From a virus, in IMG/VR virus record IMGVR_UViG_3300031963_000037, positions 1 through 64,000 of that record: a stretch of 64,000 nucleotides of DNA; one strand, written 5' to 3'. Under the pieces are notes generated by a model, which ran no database searches, was not told the origin of the DNA, and worked only from the letters and a program-made list of their open reading frames with translations. Below, one piece after another: positions 1 through 9,600 of the stretch; the first letter of the stretch is position 1, and the number at the start of each line of letters is the position of its first letter. Made by a program: the position numbers and the translations under genes.

Positions 1-1
1 A

Positions 2-994
2 TCTGGAAGTTCAGGTTCATCTGGAACAAGTGGAACATCTGGCTCATCTGGAACAAGTGGAACATCTGGCTCATCTGGTTCAAGTGGTTCGTCAGGAACT
101 TCTGGAACAAATGGAACATCTGGAACATCAGGTTCATCTGGAAGTTCAGGTTCATCTGGAACTAGCGGAACATCAGGTTCTTCTGGAACAAGTGGAACGT
201 CAGGTTCGAGCGGAACATCAGGTTCATCTGGAACAAGTGGAACATCAGGCTCATCAGGTTCTTCGGGAACTAGTGGAACATCAGGTTCTTCGGGAACTAG
301 CGGAACATCAGGTTCTTCGGGAACTAGTGGAACATCAGGTTCTTCGGGAACTAGCGGAACATCAGGTTCTTCGGGAACTAGTGGAACATCAGGTTCCTCG
401 GGAACTAGTGGAACATCAGGTTCTTCGGGAACTAGCGGAACATCAGGTTCTTCGGGAACTAGTGGAACATCAGGTTCCTCTGGCACAAGTGGAACATCAG
501 GTTCTTCTGGACTCGGGACAATCAACAACAACGTTAATGACTATGTCCTTACTGCGACAGGAACCGCAGGAACAATCAATGGTGAACAAAACCTTCAGTT
601 TGATGGTTCAACACTCAAAGTGACTGGTGACACTAATATAACAGGAGCATTAACAGCGGCTTCTAAATCATTCGATATTCCTCACCCTACAAAAGAAGGT
701 TGGAGATTAAGATATGGTGTGTTGGAGGGTCCTGAACATGGTGTTTATTTCAGAGGTAGAGTTCAAGGAAACGTAATAGAATTACCTCATTATTGGATAG
801 GATTAGTAAAAGAGGAATCGATTTCGGTATCATTAACACCAATTGGTGTTTCTAATACACACTTTGTTGTCAAAATTGAAGATAATAAAGTCTTCATAGA
901 CTCTCAAAGTTCTCATATCGACGCGTTCTTTATGATAAATGCTGAGAGAAAAGACGTAGAAAAAGTATTACTCGAGTATCGTCCAATAGTATAA
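2..994 (+). CDS. Ser-Gly-Thr repeat phage fibre protein, 5' truncated
   Basis: The frame is open from the first bases and continues to a TAA at 992-994, so the N-terminus lies outside the window. About the first 175 residues are almost only Gly, Ser and Thr in SGT/SGS triplets, a collagen-like low-complexity shaft. A globular tail follows, with DIPHPTKEGWRLRYG and LEGPEHGVYFRGR, motifs known from C-terminal domains of phage fibre and other virion proteins. The role is inferred to be a tail or surface fibre. The many hydroxyl residues make it a natural O-glycosylation substrate, and a glycosyltransferase operon converges on it. An overlapping ORF rich in MEHLAH-type repeats is a frame shadow of the same DNA. 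Confidence 0.8.
   Translation, partial: SGSSGSSGTSGTSGSSGTSGTSGSSGSSGSSGTSGTNGTSGTSGSSGSSGSSGTSGTSGSSGTSGTSGSSGTSGSSGTSGTSGSSGSSGTSGTSGSSGTSGTSGSSGTSGTSGSSGTSGTSGSSGTSGTSGSSGTSGTSGSSGTSGTSGSSGTSGTSGSSGTSGTSGSSGLGTINNNVNDYVLTATGTAGTINGEQNLQFDGSTLKVTGDTNITGALTAASKSFDIPHPTKEGWRLRYGVLEGPEHGVYFRGRVQGNVIELPHYWIGLVKEESISVSLTPIGVSNTHFVVKIEDNKVFIDSQSSHIDAFFMINAERKDVEKVLLEYRPIV
256..471 (+). repeat. 27-bp tandem repeat with alternating 54-bp pattern
   Basis: Eight near-identical 27-bp units each encode nine residues of the SGT shaft. The third base of one Ser codon (positions 274, 301, 328, 355, 382, 409, 436, 463) reads T,C,T,C,T,T,C,T, which suggests expansion by a 54-bp double unit. The array is inside the fibre gene and keeps the frame. 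Confidence 0.85.
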
Positions 995-1010
995 GGAATA
1001 AAAAAATACA

Positions 1011-1044
1011 AAAACGCACTCAATAAAATGGGTGCGTTTTTTTT
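1011..1044. terminator. bidirectional intrinsic terminator
   Basis: The arms 1011-1021 and 1030-1040 form an 11-bp stem with one G-T wobble and an 8-nt loop. A T run follows on the plus strand and an A-rich stretch precedes it, giving a U tract on the minus transcript. It sits between the stop of the Ser-Gly-Thr fibre gene and the stop of the convergent FkbM gene. Confidence 0.85.
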
Positions 1045-1717
1045 ATTTACTATTGTCAATATAAATCATTACTTCGTTATAATAAGGGATAAAATTATCA
1101 TTCCATATTTGCCAAGTTATATCAATTCCATCAAAAGAAATTACTTTAAAGTTAGGAAAAACCCTCAAATACACATCTCTAAAAATTCTGAATTTTTCTT
1201 TCATCCAAGGCTGGCCAAGGTGCCACTCACCAACAATTTTTCTGACATTATTTTTTATCCAAAACAAATTTTCAATTGTGAATATATCATATTCGCCTGA
1301 TTCACAATCAGTTTTAAGAAAGTCAATTTTTTTAATATTATAATCCTCAATTACCTTTGAGAATGTTGTTGAATATAGTTTATAACCACCAGTCAAATCA
1401 AAAACATCAGTGAAATTAAATTCACCTATTGAACTCGAAATACCTTTATTTATTGCGGTTACATTTCCGTGTCTTGTATTTAATAACAAAGTTTTGAATT
1501 CTTCAAAACTAGGCTCAAAAGCAAATACGTGAGAAGGATTCTTTGATAATATTGAATATGTGAAAGGACCTAAACTAGCCCCAATATCGAAAACAATATC
1601 GCCCTCTTCAACCTCAAAAAATCTTTCGTAAATCCTGTCAACAAATATTTCTTGTTCCACAGTTTCTCTAAAACCATCGTAACATTTAGGTTCCCATATA
1701 AAATTTTCTATACTCAT
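1043..1717 (-). CDS. FkbM-family SAM-dependent methyltransferase
   Basis: The predicted 224-residue protein carries a class I methyltransferase glycine motif (VFDIGASLGPFTYS) and the later FkbM-type DFLKTDCESGEYD. FkbM enzymes usually O-methylate sugars or small metabolites; methylation of glycans made by the neighbouring transferases is inferred. I chose the ATG at 1717 because it overlaps the upstream stop as ATGA, the junction also used by the previous gene pair. An in-frame ATG at 1774 would add 19 residues inside the upstream gene and is less likely. It is the last gene of the minus-strand operon. Confidence 0.8.
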   Translation of the reverse strand: MSIENFIWEPKCYDGFRETVEQEIFVDRIYERFFEVEEGDIVFDIGASLGPFTYSILSKNPSHVFAFEPSFEEFKTLLLNTRHGNVTAINKGISSSIGEFNFTDVFDLTGGYKLYSTTFSKVIEDYNIKKIDFLKTDCESGEYDIFTIENLFWIKNNVRKIVGEWHLGQPWMKEKFRIFRDVYLRVFPNFKVISFDGIDITWQIWNDNFIPYYNEVMIYIDNSK

Positions 1718-4700
1718 TTCAATAAATTTTGAATTTGATTTATTACCATACTTGGTGTTATTGAAGTGTGACACTCAAATTGTCTTGGTGTTCCTTTGTG
1801 AATTGGACACCAATCCCAATCACCTTTATCGAACTTGAAGTTGGGGTTATTCCAACATCCATTACAGACTGATTTGTTTATAATTCGGGTGCAGTTTGTG
1901 GTAAATTCGTGGTCGGGTTCAGTAAAATTACTAATCATCACAACGTGTTTACCCATTGCCCAAGACAACCAAGAAAGTCCACTTGATAAACCTATGAAAA
2001 ATTCACTATGATGTATTACATTCATGGTATTACCAATTGAACTATCTGAAATTTGTGTAACATTTCTGAACTCATTTTTTTCTTTTGATACGTTTATTAC
2101 TTTGAAACCTAAATCTACTAAGTAATCAATTAGTTCTTGCCAATATTCTTTTTTCCAAAATTTTAAACCTGAGGTGGAATTGGTTGCGATACTTATATAT
2201 TTTTCATCAAAAGGTCTTCGATAAACGTTAAAATTAATTCGTGGTTTTATTTCTTCAAATTCCAAACCTAAGATGTTTGTTGCTGCTTTTTGGAGAGGAA
2301 TTGTATTCGGGATTACTGGTTCCATATTTTCATTATAAAACCAACCAATGGAGTATTGTGCATGAATGTCTTTTACAACATTCCCTGGTTCTATGAATTC
2401 TATCTCAGGGTAAACTTCTTTGAATAACTTATTCCAAAATGTGGAAAGAATAATTTTACAATTATGTTTCTTTTGAAACTCCAAAACATAAGGCACCCAA
2501 GCAATGTTGTCACCTAAAGATTTACTATCAAAATTTATAAACACTCTTTTGTCTTTCAAATCTAATTTCGAGTCATATATTAGTGTTTCTTCTTCGTAAA
2601 CCTTAGTTCTCCAATTTGTAAAATATTGTCTGTTAAGTTTTACCCAACAGTTGGAATCTATTTTATTTTCATAATGAATTACCCCTTTATCATCAATGAA
2701 TTGAACCAAAAACTTAGAACTTGAATCCCCTTTAATTTCTAAAAAAGGTTGTCTTATAAAATATTGAGTAATTTGTATATTATTCTTTGATGATTTTTGA
2801 ATCTTTATATCCATAGTTTTTAACTTCTCATAAAACTTTTTATGAGATAAAGCAAAGTTCTGAGATTGGTCATGACTAACTTCATAGTCTCTTGAGATTC
2901 CATTGTATTTTAACTCACGAATTATGTTTGACGTTTTCTCACAATCATCATCAATTGGTGTGATGTATGGTGTAAACATATCATAATATTGTGTAAGATT
3001 TCTAGAAAGAATTTTTAAACCATAAGAAGCGGCTTCCCTAAGAACAAGGGGATTACATTCAATTGTGGAGTTAAATAAAAATATGTCTGATGCTTTCATA
3101 AACAAATCCACATCACTCCTTTCACCCCAAATTTTTACATTTGATGGTAAATTCATCATCAGAGGTTTCCAATAACTTTCGAAATTTGATGCTTGATTTC
3201 CTATGAAATGAAACTCTATATCTTCACCTTGTAGATATCTTGCGATTTCGATGCCCTCTCCTTGATTTTTTCCTTGAGTCCAAAGTCCAACGTTTATCAC
3301 ATGGGTTTTATTAAGGTCTAAACCAAGTTTTAACCTTGCGTGTTCTTTTTGTTCTTCGGTAACAAATTTTCGGTCAATAGGGTATTCAAAAAATTCATAA
3401 TAAGAATTTTCATTTTTGAATTGAACCTTCGGATGATGGGGAGAACAGAAGGCGTAAGCGTCGGGATGAAAATGTCTATTCTCAGGATTAAAATGAATAT
3501 TATGACAGGTCTCGACAATTTTCCAAGTTCTGTTGTTATCAAAAAGTGCATTTAAGACATTTATTGATACTCGATTGAAACTATCAAACCCCTCAAGTAT
3601 TTCGTCAACATGAACAATATCAATTGAATTATCTTTTATAATTTGAATTAACTTCAGAGAATTTTCATCATTATGATTTCCCAAAGTGTTTAATGTCCAA
3701 TATCTGTTATCGGGTATAATTTGTTTTATTTTTTCTTTTTGAACCACATACCAAGTTGAGTAAAGACAATACTCAACAACATATAATTCTACCTCAGGGT
3801 AATATTCTTGTAGGGTTTCGATTCTTTTCAATAAGTAAGCTGGCATACCACCAGTTGAAAGGTGAGGTGCTAAGTATAAAATTCTAAGTTTTTCCTTGTT
3901 ATATTTTTTGATTTCATCTACCATCTCTCTCATCATGTTTGGATTTTTTTCACCATGAAAAAACAGGAGATGATTTTTTTCTTCAGGAACTCTTAACCAT
4001 TCACCGATGTGGTTTCTGATACCCTTTCCTTTATATTCTACTTGGGTATACATTTTCTCAACCGTTTCTAATCTCCCATTGACATAGACATAGGGAAGAC
4101 CCTTATCTATATTGTATTTCCATAATAGAACGTTACAAATAGTCTCCTCATTATACGGAGCATAATGACTAACATTTTTCAGGACTTTTGGGTGTGAGCA
4201 CATCCAATACCATTCCTCCAAAAACTCGATGGTATTTTGACCTGAAACGAAATATCCTGTTTGTCTATAGTTTTTTCTGACCGATTGGTCAACACCAAAC
4301 AAGACACAGGTATCGTGTTCCAAAGTTGTTTCCATTCCACCTCCGAATCCTCCTCCTCCACCTCTACCATCGTATTTCAAAAAATCGTATATCCCTTCAA
4401 CAAAATATGGGTGAGATGAATTTTCATCATAATATGAAAATATAGTATCAACGTTAGGGGTTGCGATTGAATCGCTGTCAACATAACAAACAATATTTGA
4501 ATATTTTTCTAAAGCATCTTTGATAATCAGAGGTCTTTGAGATAAAATTTTATAAATTATTGGATTTTTTCTATCTATGTAAAAGTTGTCCCTTTCCTTA
4601 ATATACATGTTATTTGAAGTAGGTTCGATATCTATAGACCAATTTAAAGTCTTGGTATTTTCTACTTCAACAGTTCTGTTTGAATTTATTAAATAAACCA

Positions 4701-5403
4701 ATATTGGTAGTTTACTAAATTGTCTTATTGATTTTGCACATTCAGTTACAATATCAAAGTAATTTTCGGTTGAATATAAGACATAAGATTTGTCAAATTC
4801 AGACTCTGTTTTGATGTTCAATATAACGTCTTCCTCCAAATAAGTTACATTATAATTTGATAATTGATTTATAATTTTATCTAATTCAATTTTATTTGAT
4901 GTTTCATTGTATTCGAATTCAATTTTAGATGCGAAAAGATTATGATTCAGTCTACATTGTTCGAGATACCCTTTTAAAATTATATGTTCATGACCTTCAG
5001 TGTCAATTTTTAAATAATCAATTGAACCTATATTGTATTTTTCTATTAAAGTTTTCCAAGATATAGTTGGGACTTTATCAATTTTTACCAACTTGTTATA
5101 TGTTTCATCACCAATTTTTTTCTTTGTAAATTCATGAGGACCATTAACAGAGTTACATCCTCTAATCCAATAGGGAAGATTGTATTTTTCTAAATCTTTA
5201 GATTCTATATGATATATTTCAATAGTATCGTCTGTATCAGAAAGAGCCGCATTGACTTTTTGAACTTTGGGTTTATTAGGTAATCTATCGAGATATTCTG
5301 AAATGGGTTCGATACTGAGTCCGACAGTTTGGTCATCAGCAGATTGAATTAGAGTCATGAAGTCTGATGTTCCGACCTCTATAAAGTTGTATCTTATACT
5401 CAT
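1714..5403 (-). CDS. Four-domain glycan enzyme: FkbM methyltransferase, GT-A, GT-B and BAHT-like O-heptosyltransferase
   Basis: This 1229-residue protein appears to be four enzymes in one chain. Residues 1-200 are FkbM-like (FIEVGTSDF, then IDYLKIDTEGHEH at 128-140). About 205-500 looks like a GT-A transferase with a DxD motif (VCYVDSDS, 305-312). About 505-870 is a GT-B/GT4-like transferase (LRILYLAPHLSTGGMPAYL; EAASYG near 790). About 955-1229 resembles GT9 and the bacterial autotransporter O-heptosyltransferases, with SLGDNIAWVP and four cysteines near 1180-1215 (C-x2-C-x15-C-x11-C) like the metal site known in TibC-type enzymes. Such enzymes glycosylate Ser/Thr of repeat adhesins. A glycine-rich loop (347-356) is unusual. 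It overlaps both neighbours by ATGA. Confidence 0.75.
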   Translation of the reverse strand: MSIRYNFIEVGTSDFMTLIQSADDQTVGLSIEPISEYLDRLPNKPKVQKVNAALSDTDDTIEIYHIESKDLEKYNLPYWIRGCNSVNGPHEFTKKKIGDETYNKLVKIDKVPTISWKTLIEKYNIGSIDYLKIDTEGHEHIILKGYLEQCRLNHNLFASKIEFEYNETSNKIELDKIINQLSNYNVTYLEEDVILNIKTESEFDKSYVLYSTENYFDIVTECAKSIRQFSKLPILVYLINSNRTVEVENTKTLNWSIDIEPTSNNMYIKERDNFYIDRKNPIIYKILSQRPLIIKDALEKYSNIVCYVDSDSIATPNVDTIFSYYDENSSHPYFVEGIYDFLKYDGRGGGGGFGGGMETTLEHDTCVLFGVDQSVRKNYRQTGYFVSGQNTIEFLEEWYWMCSHPKVLKNVSHYAPYNEETICNVLLWKYNIDKGLPYVYVNGRLETVEKMYTQVEYKGKGIRNHIGEWLRVPEEKNHLLFFHGEKNPNMMREMVDEIKKYNKEKLRILYLAPHLSTGGMPAYLLKRIETLQEYYPEVELYVVEYCLYSTWYVVQKEKIKQIIPDNRYWTLNTLGNHNDENSLKLIQIIKDNSIDIVHVDEILEGFDSFNRVSINVLNALFDNNRTWKIVETCHNIHFNPENRHFHPDAYAFCSPHHPKVQFKNENSYYEFFEYPIDRKFVTEEQKEHARLKLGLDLNKTHVINVGLWTQGKNQGEGIEIARYLQGEDIEFHFIGNQASNFESYWKPLMMNLPSNVKIWGERSDVDLFMKASDIFLFNSTIECNPLVLREAASYGLKILSRNLTQYYDMFTPYITPIDDDCEKTSNIIRELKYNGISRDYEVSHDQSQNFALSHKKFYEKLKTMDIKIQKSSKNNIQITQYFIRQPFLEIKGDSSSKFLVQFIDDKGVIHYENKIDSNCWVKLNRQYFTNWRTKVYEEETLIYDSKLDLKDKRVFINFDSKSLGDNIAWVPYVLEFQKKHNCKIILSTFWNKLFKEVYPEIEFIEPGNVVKDIHAQYSIGWFYNENMEPVIPNTIPLQKAATNILGLEFEEIKPRINFNVYRRPFDEKYISIATNSTSGLKFWKKEYWQELIDYLVDLGFKVINVSKEKNEFRNVTQISDSSIGNTMNVIHHSEFFIGLSSGLSWLSWAMGKHVVMISNFTEPDHEFTTNCTRIINKSVCNGCWNNPNFKFDKGDWDWCPIHKGTPRQFECHTSITPSMVINQIQNLLK

Positions 5404-6338
5404 AATAGGGTTAATATTTTATTGAAAATTTGTAGAACGCTAGGATGACAAACAAATTCGGATTTTCCTTCTAAACATCCAACTAAAGGTGGGATTCCTC
5501 TTATTGAACCCCATTCTTTGACACCATATCTCATGTCAGATGCACATGCTATCTTACAATCCCCATCAATATAATGAAATTTATATTCTTGAGAACCGTT
5601 TCGAAAAGGGGCTCTTAACTTCCAATGAACAGAACTACCTAATTGAATGATGTTTGCATCTGTGGTTCCTGCTAAGTGTAACATACCTGAGTCCATGGTG
5701 ACCGTGCAAATACTTTTTTGCATTAACCACCAAGTTTGGGGGACATTTGCTTTATTCATTAAATTCAAACCAAGTTTGATAGGGAAATCGAAAACAGGTT
5801 TGTCTACCATGTGAAAACCTACCTCACTCGATGCCTTCCCCATCGAAACAACAGGAATACCGTAATCGTTTAACATTCGTGTTAATAACTGCCATTTCTC
5901 TGCGGGCCAAGTTCTCGAAGCCCAAGAGGTTACGGGATGTATCAAAACAAACTTTTCAGGTAAACCATCAATTGGCTCCCACTCATCAGGAACGTAATCC
6001 ATATCACATTCCTCGGGTAATAATTGGAAACCCAACCCCGCCGCATGGAATTGTCTTATGTCCATAACATTATGACGTAATCCTAAACCGTATCGGTTTT
6101 CTAAATTTGGTGCAAAACTTACGAGTAATTCGTATTGAGATTCTAAATCATCTCTATTTGTGTTCTTGGTATCAAAGATTTTATCAACATATTTGTTATG
6201 TTTGAATATTAGTGGATGGTCAGTTAATACTGATATTTTTTTTCCATAAGCAAAATATAGTTTCCTTAAAGAAGGTGTTGCACAAATAGTGTCACCTAAT
6301 CCATGACTCAGATGTAAGTCTAATAGAGGTTCTTTCAT
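5400..6338 (-). CDS. GT9-like (heptosyltransferase-family) glycosyltransferase
   Basis: The 312-residue protein begins LLDLHLSHGLGDTICATPSLRKL, where the GLGDxxxxxP loop is typical of GT9 heptosyltransferases. Later it has FVLIHPVTSWASRTWPAEKW and TVTMDSGMLHLAG, the family's nucleotide-sugar binding region. GT9 enzymes transfer ADP-heptose or related sugars; the acceptor here is unknown. It is the first glycan gene of the minus operon, joined by ATGA to the four-domain enzyme, whose last domain belongs to the same superfamily. A TATATTTC box lies 5 nt before the ATG. The C-terminal part has several cysteines, which may be structural. Confidence 0.75.
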   Translation of the reverse strand: MKEPLLDLHLSHGLGDTICATPSLRKLYFAYGKKISVLTDHPLIFKHNKYVDKIFDTKNTNRDDLESQYELLVSFAPNLENRYGLGLRHNVMDIRQFHAAGLGFQLLPEECDMDYVPDEWEPIDGLPEKFVLIHPVTSWASRTWPAEKWQLLTRMLNDYGIPVVSMGKASSEVGFHMVDKPVFDFPIKLGLNLMNKANVPQTWWLMQKSICTVTMDSGMLHLAGTTDANIIQLGSSVHWKLRAPFRNGSQEYKFHYIDGDCKIACASDMRYGVKEWGSIRGIPPLVGCLEGKSEFVCHPSVLQIFNKILTLL

Positions 6339-6390
6339 GTGATGAAATATAAGAAAGAACTTTAAGAAAATCTATTGACTTAAGATGTAA

Positions 6391-6621
6391 TTATTTTTTC
6401 TTGGATTTTAGTTTTTCCTGTTTGGAATTGTATAAGCGTAACAATTTCAGAGAGTCTTGATAGTGTTTTTCGAGTCTATCTAATTCTTCAAGTGGTGTGT
6501 TAGTCTCACTTGCAGTATTATACTGTTCTTCAGCCTCTTGAATAATCTTCTTTATCGTTTTAAGAAGTTTCATATAATCATAAATATAGGCTGAGCGTGC
6601 CTTTATATTGTTTTTAGTCAA
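6391..6621 (-). CDS. Small charged coiled-coil protein, unknown
   Basis: The 76-residue product is highly charged and predicted helical, with a Lys-rich end (KLKSKKK). The longest frame begins at a TTG (6621); an ATG at 6573 would give a 60-residue protein starting MKLLKTIKKIIQEAEEQY. I see no recognisable domain. It lies upstream of, and in the same direction as, the glycosyltransferase operon, and divergent from the large fibre gene starting at 6683. Confidence 0.5.
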   Translation of the reverse strand: MTKNNIKARSAYIYDYMKLLKTIKKIIQEAEEQYNTASETNTPLEELDRLEKHYQDSLKLLRLYNSKQEKLKSKKK

Positions 6622-6657
6622 ACTATATTTTGAATGTGAAAAAAATAAAGTTCAAGT

Positions 6658-6666
6658 TATTTATAA
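6658..6666 (+). promoter_or_regulatory. TATTTATAA motif, candidate late promoter
   Basis: TATTTATAA lies upstream of the start at 6683. The same core occurs before the genes starting at 15453, 33483, 38677, 39774, 45604, 55976 and 61847, and before minus-strand genes at 55642 and 55888. It is the reverse complement of the T4 late box TATAAATA; function is inferred from recurrence only. Confidence 0.4.
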
Positions 6667-6682
6667 GGTAAGTAAGTAATTC

Positions 6683-9600
6683 ATGTCTAACATATTTGTT
6701 TATAATCAGTCACCACCCACAATTACTATAAGTCAAATTGACTTTAACGGTGTTACAGCAACTTGTGATGTGGGATGTCCTTGTACGCCAAGTTCGAGTA
6801 CTTGTGCATTCACCACTACACAAGTTGGTGAGTACACTCTTACTGTATATTGGAGTAATGGGTTGTTGAATGGTTGTATCGAGGTTACAGATAGTACTGG
6901 TAGAAAACAAAATTTTGATGCGGGTGCTGGCGGCTCGGCAACTCAATCTTTTCCCAACGTAATTTACGACGGGATTACTGAAATAGGAATATCAATATAC
7001 GACAATTTTTGTGGTCCATTAGGTGCAAACACCTTTTTGGTTTCATACTCAGTCATAAGTGGTCCGTCTGCTTGTTCTGATTTTGCATCTACAGGTGGTA
7101 CAGGTTATTACACCTCATCAGTAGAAGGACTTTGGAGTGGTAGTACTTTATATTCTGACTCAGGTCTTACAACATTTGCGCCTGACGGATATTATTCTAA
7201 CGGAATCTATTCTTGGGAAATAAGTGGAAGTAATGGGATTCTAAACAATCAAGAACTTTGTTCAGTAGGGCCTGTAGTTTCTTCAACTCCAACAGAAACT
7301 CCGACCGAAACTCCTACCCCTACACCAACTCCAACTGTAACAGAAACGCCAACAGAAACTCCAACCCCTACTCCAACGGACCCAGACCCTCCAGCTCCAG
7401 CAATCTCGCAAACACAAACACAAACACCTACCCCAACACCACAGACAGGTTGTGTTCAATATTCATTATATTTAGGTTTTTCAGGGCCTATTTCAGAACC
7501 TTATTCTTACACTGATTGTGATTCTGTACCCCAAAACGCCACAATAACCAACGGTAATACTGATGTTTTTTGTGCACTGGCTGGAACCGTTATAAGCGGT
7601 CCATCTGCAATTTTGACCGTTGTTGGTCCTTGTTTTGTAAGCCCATCACAAACACCGACACCAACTCTTACTGAGACGCCAACTACAACACCTACCCCAA
7701 CACCTACCCTAACACCACCTGGTGATTGCGAATGTTGGGAAATCACTAACAATGATATTGTAGATATTTCAATCAGATACTACGCGTGTAATGGAAATGA
7801 GGAATGTGTTCAAGTTGATGTGACATCAAGTAGATATATTTGTATATCGGGTGGAACACAAGGATTAAAACTTGTTTCATCGGGAACTACCTGTGCAGGA
7901 GGACCTGAGCCTTTATATACTTGGACATCTTTGGGAGGAACTTGTGTGGTTGATGGAGATTGTGGTGTAGTCCCTTCTCCTACGCCAACTCAAACACAAA
8001 CTCCAACCCCTTCAACTCCTTGTAATTGTACATATTTTGATGTTACAATTGCACAACCTGACTTGGATGATGCCACGGGTAATACACCTTCGTCACTAAA
8101 CAACACTATATTCGTAGACTATTACAATTGTTATAATATACTGACCACGGCAAGTTTTGCTGACGCAGGAACTTTCGACGATTCATTTTGTGCAAATTAC
8201 GTTCAGTCGACTTATTATTATAAAAACAATGTCGCTTACTTTCCAGTATCGTCTTATGCTACGGATACATTTGTAGATTGTTGTGGTACTCCAACACCTA
8301 CACCGACAACAACTGAAACTCCAACTGAAACTCCAACCGAAACGCCTACACCAACAACAACCGCAACTATAGGTTCGTCACCTACAGCAACAGAAACACC
8401 TACACAAACACCATCTGAAACCCCTACTCAAACACCTTCTGAAACCCCAACTCAGACTCCTACAATAACCGAAACTCCCACACAAACACCAACTGAGACT
8501 ATTACTCAAACGCCTTCAGAAACTCCTACACAAACACCATCCGAAACCCCAACTCAGACCCCTACATCAACTATTGGTTCATCCCCTACAGCAACTGAGA
8601 CTCCTACACAAACACCTTCAGAAACTCCAACTCAGACGCCTTCACAGACTCTATCACCAACCCCTGATGTAACACCAACCCAAACTCAAACCGAAACTCC
8701 GACACAGACACCTTCTGTAACTCCAGACCCAACTCAAACGCCATCTAATACCCCAACTAACACTCAAACACCGACACAAAACCTAATAGGGTTCCGTGAT
8801 TGTGTTTCAGGGACTTTATTCAGATTTGAGGATTTACCAGTTGCAGTTGTGGTTGACGATGTCTATCTTATCACAGGTTCTACAGAATATGAAGGATGTG
8901 CGACAGTTGTTGATTCGGGAAGTGGTCCAATATATGATGGAACATCGGTTACATTTACAAATGTAACAGGTTGCGGTTCTACACTTTGTCCAAGAGTTGC
9001 GAGTGTTGCTGCATTATTGATTGACTGTTCCACTGAAGAAATATTTTATGCCAATGTTGATGAAGATACCGCTTATCAAGGAGCGGTTTATGAATATAAC
9101 AATAGATGTTATAGATTCGAAGAGTTTTCAGGTCCTGGTGGACCTGATTTGGGTGCACCTGATTGGGGTAGTTGTAGAGCTTGTCTATTGAACACACCAA
9201 CGCCAACCCCGTATTCAACACCAACAAACACTCCGACAGTATCTTCGACACCAGCGGCTTGTGATTCGGGTGAATTTTGCTTTACTACAACCCTACCTTC
9301 TTTGTTGAATTACAATGGACTTTACGTTTCAGGTGCAACTTATAATGGTAGAATCTCCTATTCTGGTGGAAGCGTCAGCTTGGGTTACATTTATTATTTT
9401 ACATCAGTTACTGAGAGTTATTGGTGTCTGAGCACCTCTCTCGGTGGGACTTGTTTATTGAAGGGCTCGTCTCCATGTTACTCTGCGTGTCCTGATATAT
9501 CTTTCGGTTCTTTTGAACCAGGAGTTTGTCCAACTCCAACTCCAACGCCAATAAATTGTGACACCTTCGATTTCAATGCATACTTTGACTGTGATTGGGA

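Noticed and set aside
30-623. A 197-residue ORF rich in MEHLAH/VLRELVEH repeats
   Set aside because: It is another frame of the SGT repeat; the frame ending at 994 gives an SGT fibre with a conserved C-terminal domain, while this one gives only meaningless repeats.
1718-1774. Longer start of the FkbM gene at 1774
   Set aside because: It would lie inside the upstream gene, while 1717 gives an ATGA junction like the other operon junctions.
3330-3555. Pair of overlapping ORFs on both strands inside the four-domain enzyme gene
   Set aside because: Short, no motif, contained entirely in a well-supported coding frame.
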